A DNA stretch of 64,000 nt from Glossina fuscipes (Eukaryota; Arthropoda; Insecta; Diptera; Glossinidae), in assembly GCF_014805625.2 (NCBI RefSeq), contig NW_023998455.1, positions 8,063,700 to 8,127,699 of the forward strand, written 5' to 3'. Below the pieces are notes generated by a model. It saw only the letters and a list, made by a program, of their open reading frames with translations. It ran no database searches and was not told the origin of the DNA. The position numbers and the translations under genes were made by a program. The number at the start of each line of letters is the position of its first letter. Position 1 is the stretch's first letter. Below, one piece after another: positions 39,991 through 53,100 of the stretch.

Positions 39991-42637
39991 CACTTGTGTT
40001 TATGAAAGAAAGAAATAGGTATTTGCTCATTATTCCTAAAGTACAAGGATAGAAATACTTTTATTCCTTGGGTGACTCATCAGCCCTTGCATAAAGAGCG
40101 CACAAATCAGTCATGTCCACTCAACATCATGGAACGCGGCAATTTCGTTTCCAATACCCAGAAACATGGCCTGCACCGGTTTTATTTAGTGTTAAAACTA
40201 TCAAGTGGGGAAGTCTGAGCGCATCACTAGGTGGCGTTATCTAAAACAGTGCATAATGTAAGAAATCATGATTAATCCGAAGCCAAAGTTAACATACTCT
40301 ACGGCGATGGGTATAACTGAAATAAATCAAATACCAATTGTAAGCATGTGAACGGAAAGGAACGTTCACTGAACTTTCAACAAATAAGAGAAAGTCGAAT
40401 TTTGTAGAAAAAAGAAAATAGAAAATCATTGAATCATTCGAGTTCTGGAACATTCATTGTTTGATTGTTTTCAATAAATTTTGTCGCTTGTAATTGATAC
40501 GATTAGTTACAATTTGCTTAATAGACATTTATAAATGTGTTTTGCTTTTTGTTTTTTCTTTTTTTTTTAGTTTATATTGTTTTTTTCTTTTTTAGAAGAA
40601 AACATGTTGTTAAGTATATAGATATGGAATTTTTTGATATTTTTATATATCGTTTTTGTCGCGTTGAGCATACATACATCTTAGTGAAAAGTGGTATTAA
40701 ATTTTATATATATATTAGTAGTGAGAAGTGGTATTAAATTTTAGTTACTTTTTAGGATGATTTCAAAGAATTTCGATTATTTATTATTAAATATTATTTT
40801 TTATAGATGGGAATGGTTTTTAATTGGTTTTCTTTCCTTTTTTTTATTTCAATATATTAATGTAAAGAGATATATAATAGGTATGCAGTATTTTTATTTT
40901 TTTCCAATTTTTTTTTTTTTTTTTTTTTAGAAAAAGGTGGTCCATTCAATGATCGTATTCGTCAGCACATATTGATTTATTTCAATAGTTTTTTATGTAA
41001 ATATATCATATGTTGTAAAATATTTTCTAGATGAGGTGAAGGGTGAAACAGGAGGGATTTTCTTTTTCAAATAATCAACATTAAAATGTAAGCATAAAGA
41101 AAAAAAACAATAATCGATAATAAGAAAAAATAAATAAATAAATGAATTACTTAAACTCTTAAAGCCTTTTTTGCGTGCAACAGCACAGGCATGCCAGTTC
41201 TATATGGTGGAAGGGTTTTACAAATGGCATGTAAAGAGGGGTGTTGCGATGTTTTCCTTCTCGTAAGTTACAGGCTCACTTGAGGTGGCGGTTAGGCAAG
41301 TTTGCGTGCAGTGATCTCAATTACCTCAGCAATTTTTTTTTTTTTTTTTGAGAGGACATCATCGCATGATTGAGAGAGTAGATACTTAGCCTTTCATGGC
41401 ATAATTATTTTACAGGTGGGGTATAAGAGGGCATGGATTATAATTCTGCCTGTGGATTTGTCTGCGCATCGTAATTAGAACTGTTTCAGCTAAATAGCTT
41501 TTAAGATAAGATTACCGCATTGTTAGGACATCAGATTGAGTTTTGAGCATTTTCCATTTGCTTTTAAACCCGAAGTGTTTGCGATAATGAAAGTTAACTT
41601 TCCCATACTTTACTTATTGTCTGAAATTGTATTATATCATTCTTAAATAGACTAAAAGGCAAGAATATAAACCTTTTTGTATATTAGATAAATTTAACAT
41701 TGGCTTATGTTATTATTATACAAGTATGGCTGGTGTTGCTATACAAGCTAAACGCTTGAATTTTGAATGCTGTTACATAAAACAAGTGGGAGAAAATTGC
41801 ATTTCGTTTGAAGCTGACTTTGAATACTCCTTCTTTAGCTTTTCGCGTATAGGGGGTGTGGTTTTTGGCGACAGATTCCTATTCTTCATATTTGAGAATT
41901 TAAAAGTTATTTGCGGGAGATATGTGTCAAGTTTCCGTCTCATTTCTCAATTGGATATTAAAAATTAATTAAAGTAAAATAGAAATAAAAAAATAATAGA
42001 AATATTTTTTAAAATTACTTTTATTAAATCAAAAAATAATATAAATGTTAAAAAAAAATATTTATATATATATATTCAAATCGAAAAAAAAAAAAATAAT
42101 TATCATACACATTATATTGAAAAAAGTATTTTCTTAAGGATATATATATTTTTTTTAATTATTTTAACAAAAGAAGAAAAAAATAGTAAAAGAAATTACA
42201 ATATCTAATTTTTTTTCCTTACTTTTCTCTATTCGTAATTTGTGAATTAAATTCTTCAAAGTATATAACTAAAATATTAAAAAAAACAAAAAATACATTT
42301 TTACTTATTTTAGTATTAAATATTGCAGTTTTTCTTAGTTCTTTATAAAAGTGTACTTTCCGTTAAAAATAAAGAGCAGCACAAATTATATTTATCAAGT
42401 TCGAAATTTCTTAGTTCATTTGCATTTAATTGTAAAATTCTGTTTTTCTTTTGTTTTTTGTTTTAAATTAGGTCGTTTTTTGTTATTACTTTCAACGGAA
42501 CCAGTTTTTTGTTAATTTTCATTTATTTCAATTCTTAATATTTAATATATATATTTAATATTTTATCTTTTTAATAACTATATTATTTTTTTATGTTTTT
42601 CATTTATTTATTTATTTATTTATTTTTTATTTTTAAA

Positions 42638-43710
42638 TTAATTTTTATACGAAAATGGAGTCGATGTAGCATTCGGTACTATTGTGTTGTTTGCATTGGC
42701 ATTAAGGTGGCTGGTGGTGCTGCTGTTATTGTTACTGTTACTGTAGTTGATATTGTGTTGGTATTGTCCCCCGTGTGCAGTCATATCAAGATCTTCAGCG
42801 TCCAAGGTCTGCTCAATTTCCTGTTCGGTTATAACAGTTACTAACTCTTCTACCGCTTTACCAATGGCCGCTGCAGAGAGAAATACGAAAAAATTAAAAA
42901 TTTTTTTTCTTCCAATCAGTTATCTTAAACTTATAATAATTTGTTTGTTTTTTTTCTTATATAAAATTCCAATTCTTCTCTCATTACACAAGATCTGCAT
43001 ATAGTTTTGTTTGAATTAATTACCCTTTCATTAGTGGAGCTACACAATGCTGGCCTTTGAAAAGCTTTTTATTTCACTTTTTTTTTTGTTTTTAATTATG
43101 TTCTGAAGTTGAGGAAATATTTCCGAAAGGAAGCGTTTTAAGAAAAAAAAGAAGGAATAGAAAAAAAAGTTGTTCTTTTAGTAAGAAGTTCAAAATATAT
43201 CCCGGTTACGAGTAAATTAATATTTAAAAAAAAATCAAAAATTTAAAAATAACAAAAAAAAAACAAATAAATCGTACAATTTGCATACAACATAACTGTT
43301 AACAACAGCGAAATCAACAACGAAAATCATGAAAACCAAAATAAAAAAAAAAGAAAATACGATAAAATGAAACCAAAATCAATCATCGTTCATTTACTGC
43401 ATACCGCTTGCATTGTGCTGCATTATGGCATTGTGTGGCGGTGGCGGTGGTCTGCCATCATCTGTTAGATACGAATTGAGGGCTGCCAAGTTCGGTAAAT
43501 GGCTATGACTACTGTTCATATCTAAACCACCATTGCCACCATTGCCAGCATGTGAACTACGTTGTTGCTGCTGCTGCTGCTGTTGTTGTTGCTGTTGCTG
43601 TTGTAGAGCATGTATATTCGCTGCTGTATTATTGGCTGTCAAGAGATGATGTTTTCCTGATGCGGTCGCAACCAAAAGATGATCATTCATACCGGGTAAT
43701 ATGAGACTTT
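42638..43710 (-). CDS. Dys: Dys terminal exons with poly-Gln tract
   Basis: Exon 43710-43405 encodes [18 protein letters not shown], a 14-Gln run written with mixed CAG/CAA codons (43564-43605), and a Gly/Asn/Pro-rich tail. It splices, with a split Ala codon, to 42870-42638, which encodes [20 protein letters not shown], a Ser/Asn-rich tail and the TAA stop. The tail is low-complexity, so its exact end is conserved only weakly; the splice phase and the VTVITEQE segment support it. Confidence 0.82.
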
Positions 43711-46700
43711 CTACAGGCAGTCATGTTAGTAAGGTAACAGTTCACAGATGTAAGTTAGCACAAAAACACAAAGACAGAGAAATTGAAATTTTTAATTTAT
43801 GTTTTTCTATGATTAAACATTTTACTGTTGTAATGACGTAAAATTATAATTTTGAAAACCCTAACAGCAGGGAATGGTTGTTTATTTTCCTTTGAACCAA
43901 ATACAGCCAGAATCAAATTAAAAGGAATATCTCGCGTATGCGTGCAGAAATCTTCCGTATATATAATGTTATGCCATTATCGAAGGATAAGATAGGGACA
44001 TATTCATTTTGCCACAATGTTTGCAACACCCAGAAGAAAGCCTCAGAGACTCTACAAAGTATAGGGCTTTGTCCTGAAACAAATAGCGGATGTCCGTTTG
44101 TCCATCTGCTTGTTTAATATAATGAAAAACGGTCTCCTGGACGCCAACAATTTTTTGGAACCGTTGGAAGCTCTTCCCTGCAGGTGGGTATTGAAACTGC
44201 CCCAAATCGATGGAAGAGCGCTCGTACCATACCACGTAATCTGAGAATACCTCTGTTCTCCCAAATATACTCCTTACTCGCTGGTCAACTTTTAAAAACT
44301 TGAATGTATACTATATGGGCAATGCCATAGTATCTGTACAAAAGCGCAAAACCTGGCCACGCCCACCTAATATAACGTAAAAGTTGTGTATAAAAATTTT
44401 ATTTTTTTGTCAAAGCCTTCTCAATGTCCTGTAAGATAGATACATTCTTCATACCCATTTGTCCGTCCGTCTGTTCATGTGCCAATCTATGTGACATCTG
44501 TATGTGACATAACTCCTCCTTTCTGCAAAAATGGAGACGCTACTGTAAATTGCAAAGGGGATTTGGAAATGAATCCAACCGACTAAAGGACACTCCTGCA
44601 AGGCCCACCCGTCCTAGCAACAAAAACAGAAAACAGCCTTGCTTTCCGTCTTTTTTGCTCGTTACTCATAAACTATAACAAATGCACGATATAAGTCTTC
44701 CTCTTCCATTTTTTAGTCTACTTTAGGGAAACGGAGATTCGGTCACAACCGAATATAATTTTTTCATTGATTGTTTGCTTTAATTCTTGCATTTAATTAA
44801 CTTTTTGCCCCAAAGTAAATGTTAAGACGACTTAGCCAGAATAAATGTTCTTTAAACGTTCTTATCTACAATTTTTAATTACTTTGGGGATCTCAGCTCT
44901 CCTGAGAACTATTTGTTACGAAAATGTATTATTAGTGTAGTGTATATTTATGATACTGAGTTAAAATTTAATTTTTACTATAAACGTATATGAAAATGTT
45001 TAATTAGACCATCACACAACCTATGCATTTATGCCTTTACTTTATATCGTTGATAAGTTTTTGTAAATTTTCATTGATTTTATTAAACGCTAAAGCAATT
45101 ATCGCTACAAGTACAATTGTTAAGAAAATAAATTTTTGGTAAACCTTCATACGAATGAAAATAAATTTTTAATGAATTTCATATAAAAAATTGTTGCTTA
45201 CTTGTGTTCTGATCGTAATGACCATTCTGTTGATTTATTTTGGCTGGTGAATCTGTATTTAACTGGGAGGCGGTTACAGATCGCGTTTGAAGAGTGTTCG
45301 GTTTTGAGTTTAATGCCGAACCGGAACCACCAACGCCACCATTATTGGGTTCGTCTAATAATTGGCGCAAACGTTGCAATTGCGCTTCCAATTGACGGTT
45401 ATGATCCTCGAGAATTTGCATGCGAGCCTCCAGGCGGCCTTTATGTTGACGCAGTAATTTAGCTTCAGCCATCATATCCTAAAAAAAAATTAAAATTTCA
45501 ACTCACTTCAATGAAAAGAGATGAGAGATCACTATGTCGTCATCATTTGTTCCTTCTCTTTGCAAACAGAGGGATAGATGTAAAGTAAAGAGTGGATCTT
45601 TTCCATGCAATATAGATTAACACTAATCTTATAACAAGTTGTTAGAATTATGAAAATGCCAGAAAAGCTATACCAGCATCGAATATTACAAACAATGTTA
45701 TACAAGATTTTAAAGTGACTCAAAGTGACTGTGCAAAACGGACAAAGTGAAGGTCAACGGTTGATAGCTAATTTAAATGAGTTCACTTTTCATTATATTT
45801 TCTCGTTAAATCTTCTTACCTGACCGTGCTCTCCTGCGTTATTTGAGCCCGCTGCCAAGTTGCCCATTGAGGAATTGGAATGTTGCATGCCACTACCGTT
45901 ACCGTCTTCGGGTGTTGTGCTTTGTTGTTTGGTAACAAGTTGCTGATATTCCGCCTGTAAGTTGGCATTCTCTTCTTCCAGATCGCGTATAATTGCCTCT
46001 AATTCTTCCCTTTGTTCGGCATCCATAGCAGCCATTACTTGAACGGGAGATTTAGGAGCACCACCAGCACCATTATTTGTCGGTAGAGCCATACAATACT
46101 GTGCGATTAGTTGATGTTCATCATCACTGTCTGGCGTGGAATTGGAACCGGTACCGCCACCGTATTCGACTTGAGCTAGACGCGTAGCATACATTTCCAG
46201 TCTTGAGTGCATATCATTTTGTAGAGTGTGCGTTGTGTGTTGAGGACTCGGTGCAGGGCTTTCCAAGGCGTCACCTTTTATGAAAGAAAGTTATACGCAT
46301 AACTAAAAGTTTTGCTTATCACAACAATCAATTAACAAACCTTCCAAAACACTCTGCACCGGTAAATAGCCCACTCGGGGATGTTTTTTAAAGTATTTGC
46401 GACTTTTGAATTTATTTTTCAAGGCTCTTGTAAAGTCTCTAACATCTTCGGTGGAAGTGGTCTGTATATACACAATAATGAAAACATTGTATGTTTATTA
46501 TAATGAACACTTGGTACGTAAGTGTAATATAGCAAGAACAACAACAACAATAACAACAACAACAAAAGGAAAAACAATTTTTTTATTCAATACCAGTTTG
46601 ATACGAAAGCATCTGGTCACCTTTTTGTCTGTCGATACTTGAGGTTTGAGTACATTAGCACTTTTATATGTGCATGAGGGTTTTTTTTTGTCTTTTTTCT

Positions 46701-47087
46701 CTTATTATAAATACGTATGTATGCATTTATGTATGTATGCATGTTTGTATGAAATATTTATATACTTACCGTTGTACAATATTCATGCATAGGATGACTA
46801 AGTTTGTGATTCTTGGCATTACGTCCAAAGAAGAAACACTTTTGGCACATGTCAAAGTTAAAACACTTCAGGCAACGATAACGGAAACCAACGATAGGAT
46901 ACTCTTTGCATATGTTACATTTTGCCTACAATAACAATAAGAAAAGCAACAGCATTACATTAGCACAATTGCATAAATGGATGCATATCTGTATGTAACA
47001 AGTGTTTGTGTGTATTCATTCTTTAAAAGGTGTTAATTAACTGGCAAATATGTATACATGTGTTGAATGTTGTGTGTGCGCGCGCGC

Positions 47088-47121
<34 letters not shown>

Positions 47122-50100
47122 TGATTTGAATTGTGTTTGTTGTGCTATCTGTTGCAAAGTCAAGGGTGTTGACTTACCTGATGTCTGGCTGTTTCGGCAG
47201 CTGCCAAACGATGTAATACCGGTAGCCAGACTAAACTTTGCGGTTCATGTTGCAGCCAAGCAAGGAAATGATGCAACTCAATGGTTAATTCTTGATTAGA
47301 ATCAATTGCTAAAGAGAAGTGAAACATGCAAAACATTTAAAAGGTATGCATATGTCATTTGGATCTTGTATCGAACTAGTAATAAATACCTTCTTGCGAA
47401 ATGCCGGCTCTTTCTAAACATGAGCGTACCGAGGGTTCTATATTGGAACCACCGAAAGCAGCCACTTCACCTAGTTGACGAGGAACCTGAAGAAAAATTC
47501 GAAATTGTTCTCCAATTAAATCAACTTTAACTCCTTTGCGGAGTTTCTCGTTTAACTTGCCTGTATACAATCATGCAGTAGTAGACCCAATTTACGTTGA
47601 TCGACCTTACGGTCAGGATCCGCTATCAACCGGAACAGATAACGATATTTCTCCTCTAAATGACCGCGACATAGTAAAACCAAACCCACCTAAGGAAAGA
47701 TGACACATTTTATTCGATTTTGCGTTCACTCGAATAGATTCCTATAACTGACCTTAAAACTTAAAACTCGAATTTGTCCAGTACGCTGACTATCATAAAC
47801 GTTTAATATCCAATTTATAGCCAAATCCAATAATTTAGTTAAATCGATTTTATCGATAGTCACATACAGTGAATGCAGTACCGTTGTCATGTCGGGTATA
47901 TCGATCAATTTATCATTTTGTGCCCTTAAACCGTGACGATCAAATGATTCTATAGCCGTAGCCATCGGTATACGATCCAGTGCTAAGGCCTTCTGAACTG
48001 AACGTAATTTCATGGCAGTACGATAAGCGGAGAAACGTATTTCATTCAAATCGGCTAAACTCTTCATCATATCAATCATATCGGGATGGTCCCAGTGGGT
48101 GGTTTCACGTTCATGGCTAAGAGAGAAGCAAAAAAAGTGAGCATCAAGCCGTGATGGCACGAAAAAGTTCTTACTCTATATAATAAGGCACATTGGCTGC
48201 TGTTGTAGCTCTCTCCCAAGGGGGCTTAACACTTTGACCTAAATTGGGTAGAGGACCTATGGTGCCACTATTTGATGTGGTACGACCATCTTCTCCATTA
48301 TCCAACGACTGATTACCGCCGGCAGTTAACAAAACTTTATGACGCTCGTCCATGGCAATTTGAAGAAGTTTCATTCTGACAGAGTAACATACATTTAAAA
48401 TTAATTACAAATGTATGTGTGATTGATAGCTTATAAGTGAGTATAGCGTGTAAGAGGCACTAGCAGTTCATGGCTTATTTTGCATGAGGTGCGGAGGTGG
48501 GTACATTACCTAGTATTCAAATCTTCCAATTTGGACAGGCAAGTGGGCGGAACCAGCACTTGATTAGCGGTGAAAAACGATTGCTGTTCGTTGCAATCAT
48601 CCAGTAGAGCACCGGCAGTTGTCATTTTATCACGTAAACGTTGTAAATGCTGCATTTGTTCACTGGCTTCCGCTGAACTGCTAGGAGTGACCCAAGAGGC
48701 TTGGGTAGTCTCAGCTGAGGCTACTCGTGAACTTAGATCTTCTAAAACCTTTTGGAATTGACGCATTTTCTAAAAGAAAGAGAGAAAAAAAAAAAACAAA
48801 ACCCAAAATAAATAATAAGCTTACTATACGTGTACTACGTGTCGTGTAAAAATAGGGAAAAAAGCAAAATTCCTTTTGTTTCCTCATTTGCTTTTACTTA
48901 ATCAAAGCAAGCTGCTGCGAACTAATTAAATTTATAGCCCTAAGTAATGTTGCATTAACTCTTAGTGGGGAAAGCGGAAATTGCGAGAATTGTCAAGTGA
49001 TAGGAAAGGAGACAAATTTGATTAAAACGCGACTTTGCCGTCACAAAAAGAAAGAAAAAACTGATGCTTCAGACAGCCTGATGCACCAGTCTCTCCCGGA
49101 TTCCTCTCCTCATTATGCAAAATGACAATTACGAGACATTAAAAAGTCATTGCTTAATTAAACGAATTGCAAATATAAATGTTTAAATAAAAAACTTATG
49201 AAACTAAGGAGGCAAACATTTGGATGCAAATGAGACTCAACTCAGTTAAGGATAACGAAAAAATTTCATGTACTCCGCATATCCCGTATACATGACGGCG
49301 AAGTTTGTTTTCGGTGGCAAGAAAATGCAAATATTTTTAAACGCATTTCTATGTTGATGTTCTTATAAACTATTTCGGAAACATTTCAAGGCGCCTTTTC
49401 TGGGTAAGAGTTTAAGGCATTTTTTTTTTTTTTCTTTTCCCAAAATGTATTTCGCGTTTAGTTATTTCATCTCTTTAGGTTCTCGCTCATCGCTATGTCT
49501 TTAAGTAAATTCCTCCTTTCTGCATAATTAAATGGATTTTATGGATTTTCTTTTTTATATAAAATTCGAATAGTTTTACTTTGTCATTTCATCGGGCCTG
49601 TCATGTGATGATATCTTTAAGCTGAAATTGTGCAATGAAAGAATTTTAGTTTTTCTTGGCATTCTTGCGTGAGAACTTTTCTCAGAAAAACAATAGAAGA
49701 GATCCGATGTATGTGCCATAGTAAGGCTATTGGGGTTTAAATGTTCCTTTGCTTATATAGAAATTTGAAATTGTGAATAGAACCACTTCCGATCCAGGTT
49801 TTCGGTGCTTCTTGTTTATTAATTTTAATAGCATTTCAGATGGAAGTTTTGAATGGACATAGTCAAGTGCATTAAATACCCTACACCACCCGACAGTTAT
49901 TCATCCTTCGCCGTTTCAAAATTAGGCTTTACATGGCTGGAAATTGAGGGCGATAGGTTGACCAGAAGAAAACAAGACAGACAAAGATGCTTAGATAAAA
50001 TCTAAGAAAAAGTGAGTCTCTCTCCTGTCCGTCTGAACACGATGTTCATCGGGACGTATTTGTACAACAAGTGATATCGGGCAAAAGTGCTATCAATTAC

Positions 50101-53100
50101 GTTAGAAATCAGTTAGGGTAACCCATATAAAGAATATATGAGGGATAGTTTAAGACTATGAAGAAACTGTAGGCTAAAGATCACATCGCACACCACTATC
50201 CCTCATCATTAGAACTGCCAATTTTCAACCTGTGTGTCACCGCTCTCTCGAAAGCAACACCAGGTCCTTATGGATAAAATAATTGTAACGTTAGATGGTC
50301 TATTAGTTTGTTCTCTTGTTACGATAACTAATTAAGTGCACAAGAAGAAGCTGCAATACATGGCTATATCGATTGCGCTTCTTCTTTGAAGCTGATTAAA
50401 AGTGTATGCGGTTTCTGCTTATTAGAGAGTTTTCGGTGAATCTTGAAAAAACTCGAGGTAATCTTGTCTAGCCTGTAAGAAAGTACATTTGCGTAATTTG
50501 TCTAATCCCTTTTACATTTTTACTTTTCAAGTGGGTTAAAAAAAAAAAAAAAAATAAGAAAATTGAGTGCAAATAGCTCTTAATCCTTTATTTTACTTTA
50601 CTTTGTTCTGTGGAAATTTTTTTAATCTTTTTTGTCTAACATAACGTAATACAGGAAAATCCCAACAAATCTGTTTCTATGTACGTGCGATTTAAACTTT
50701 TGAAATTTAATATCTCGCTTCCCTCGGTCCTTCCCTCGCAGCCTAACCCTAACAGAATTTAAGTAAAAAAAATTTCAATGACTTTAACATGATTATCGTG
50801 GCATACATGCCGTTTTTGGCGTAATAACCTAACCACACATCACATGTTTGCTTATGGGTAAAAAGCTTATTAAAATCAAAGTAGATGTTAAAACAAAACG
50901 AACTGCAAACAATTTGAACTTTGGGAAAGTGAACACAACAAGGATATGAACTCGTTCGTTCCATTCCGCGCTAGAAAGCATAAGGCAACGGGAATTATTT
51001 ATTAGAAAACTCTTCAAGGCTTGAAAAAAAAAAAAACAATATTAGCTCCCTTTCTCTCTCTCTCTCTCTTTCTCTCTCTGTCCCTCTCTCTCAGGCAATA
51101 AATGAACTTCGAAAGCAGCAACAATTCTGCCGGTTCTTACATGAAAAAACCCGTAAACAGTAAAATACAAACAATATAAGCAAAGAATGGTTCAAATTTA
51201 AATCCTGAAATGCGAAACACAAAAAAAAAGAACTACCCAACCGCGAAAAAGACAACAACACCAGCAAAAAAAAAAAGAAAAATCTTAAAATGTAATACAA
51301 ACCCGAAACAAAAGTTAGCGAAGGAAACTTTACTAAGCACATTTTTAGTGAAACAAGAGAGATAGATAGATAGATATCCCCGTGCTCCAGACCGCAAAGT
51401 AATAATCCTTTCGCAAATCCTTAAGAGTTACTTCAAGTTTTCTGTCATTTTTTATCGTTAATATAAGTATTTTTCCTTTTTAAATATTTAAATAATAAAT
51501 TTTGTGAAATTTTGTTTTTTTCGCTCGAATGCATCCCAACGAATTTCTTCCCTCCTTTTCTTTGTTTTAATTTCATTCTGCGGTAACGAAGTCGTCGTAC
51601 ATTAGTTTGCGTTGTACAAAATTTATGTCTACAGTTTTATATATGTAGGCAAAGTTTTGTTTTGTATACACATTTAAATATCTGACAAGTGTTACAAGTT
51701 ATACGCACATAAGCACATACACACACTTGCAAGTTTAAGGTTTGTCGGTAATTTTATTATGCATAAAATCTGTTAATTAAAGATATAGAGCAAAAGTTTA
51801 CTTTACTCTGGCTTGCAGACTAAAAAGAGAATTTCCTTCAACTTTCAACTTTAGAAATAACAAATTTTAAGGTGAAACGGTGAAGCAGACGAATTAAAGT
51901 AAACGAAATAGTTTTCTTATTATGTAAAAATTAGCCAGCAATCGTCCAGACGGCAATTATTCCATAATAATTTTTACAACAAAATTTTTAACCTACAGCA
52001 GAAGCTTCAGAGAGCTGACGCCATCGCCCGATTGCTTTCGTTTCATGACACGAATGTTACACTTAATAACCGAAGAAGGAATAAGTAAGAAAGTTATGTC
52101 TAATTTTGATGGAAGGTAAGCCTTTAATACTCATTGTCTCAAATCGATGTTGAAAAATGGTATAAATGCTATGCCTCCCTGCACTGTGGGTGATGATATA
52201 TTCACTCAATTTTTAGATCCAAGTCAATTCAAATATTGATGGCTGGCGGTATCAATTTTTCTACGGTTCAGGCTGTAAAAGAAGTGAGTTTTACTTTGCG
52301 GTCTAATTGGCTTATTCGCGGGCCGACCGTGACCATTGACGTGACTCGAGTGCTGCCGATTTCTAACTCAAAATTTGTGCATATGAAAAAGAACAACAGA
52401 AGCAGGGAGAGATACGAACGTTCAAATCGACTTTGATGTTTACGGTAAGGGGAAGGGTACGATTTGCTATGGGGTAACTGTTAGATGGCAAAGCGAGTAA
52501 GTCCTCGTTGCAGTCGAGAGTGAAGAGCATTGATCTGACCGTGCTCGTCATCTCCGCTCTTCCCTAGTAAGCGTAACGATAGTAGCGATATGTGAGTTTA
52601 ACTATTGATCAGGCTGAACTGAACTGTGCCGCTTTCTTCAACGACCTACTCGTACACCGGTCAAACGCAAAGCATGTGTAGAATGAAATTGAGTTGCAAA
52701 GAAACGACTTGACTTTCTAAGATGCATTATTACGGTCGGTACACATTCGTAATGATAAAATGTGATGAGGAAATTCGACAAGGGCGGGAGGGCGGATTAC
52801 ATGTATTCGTCATACACCGTTAGCTGCTTAAGAAATTACAACAAGCGGAAGCTGTCTCCAGAGTACGAGAAGTCTACAAGACCCAATGCAGTTGAGATCC
52901 AAGGAAGCACCAGGAAGGAGATGAAGGGATAATCTTTTTGCAATGTATTCAGCTTGTAAGGGATATACAAATTAGTTTAAGGTCGGTCGGATCATTCAAT
53001 TCGTTCAATCAAGTCGACCGCGTACCGTCCCTTATCTTCGCTTATTATCTTCGAAAGTCTTTTTATTGTGAAGAAAATATTGTTTCATCGTTTTCTTTTT

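Larger units (their letters stand above)
36227..42637. other. Very AT-rich interval, cuticle 3' flank to Dys 3' flank
   Basis: No coding gene is seen. The first 400 nt are the cuticle gene 3' UTR. Family-R copies lie at 36885-37110 and 39835-39990. From about 37900 the DNA is extremely AT-rich with TA and GT/GTAT microsatellites, homopolymers and few G or C. Part of 41-42.6 kb is probably Dys 3' UTR or flank, but no single poly(A) site stands out because TTTATT (AATAAA on the minus strand) is everywhere. Confidence 0.55.
43711..45201 (-). other. 1.49-kb Dys intron carrying repeats
   Basis: This intron lies between the second coiled-coil exon and the poly-Gln exon. Two family-R copies (43975-44400 and 44440-44720) account for about half of it; the rest is AT-rich and featureless. 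Confidence 0.7.
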
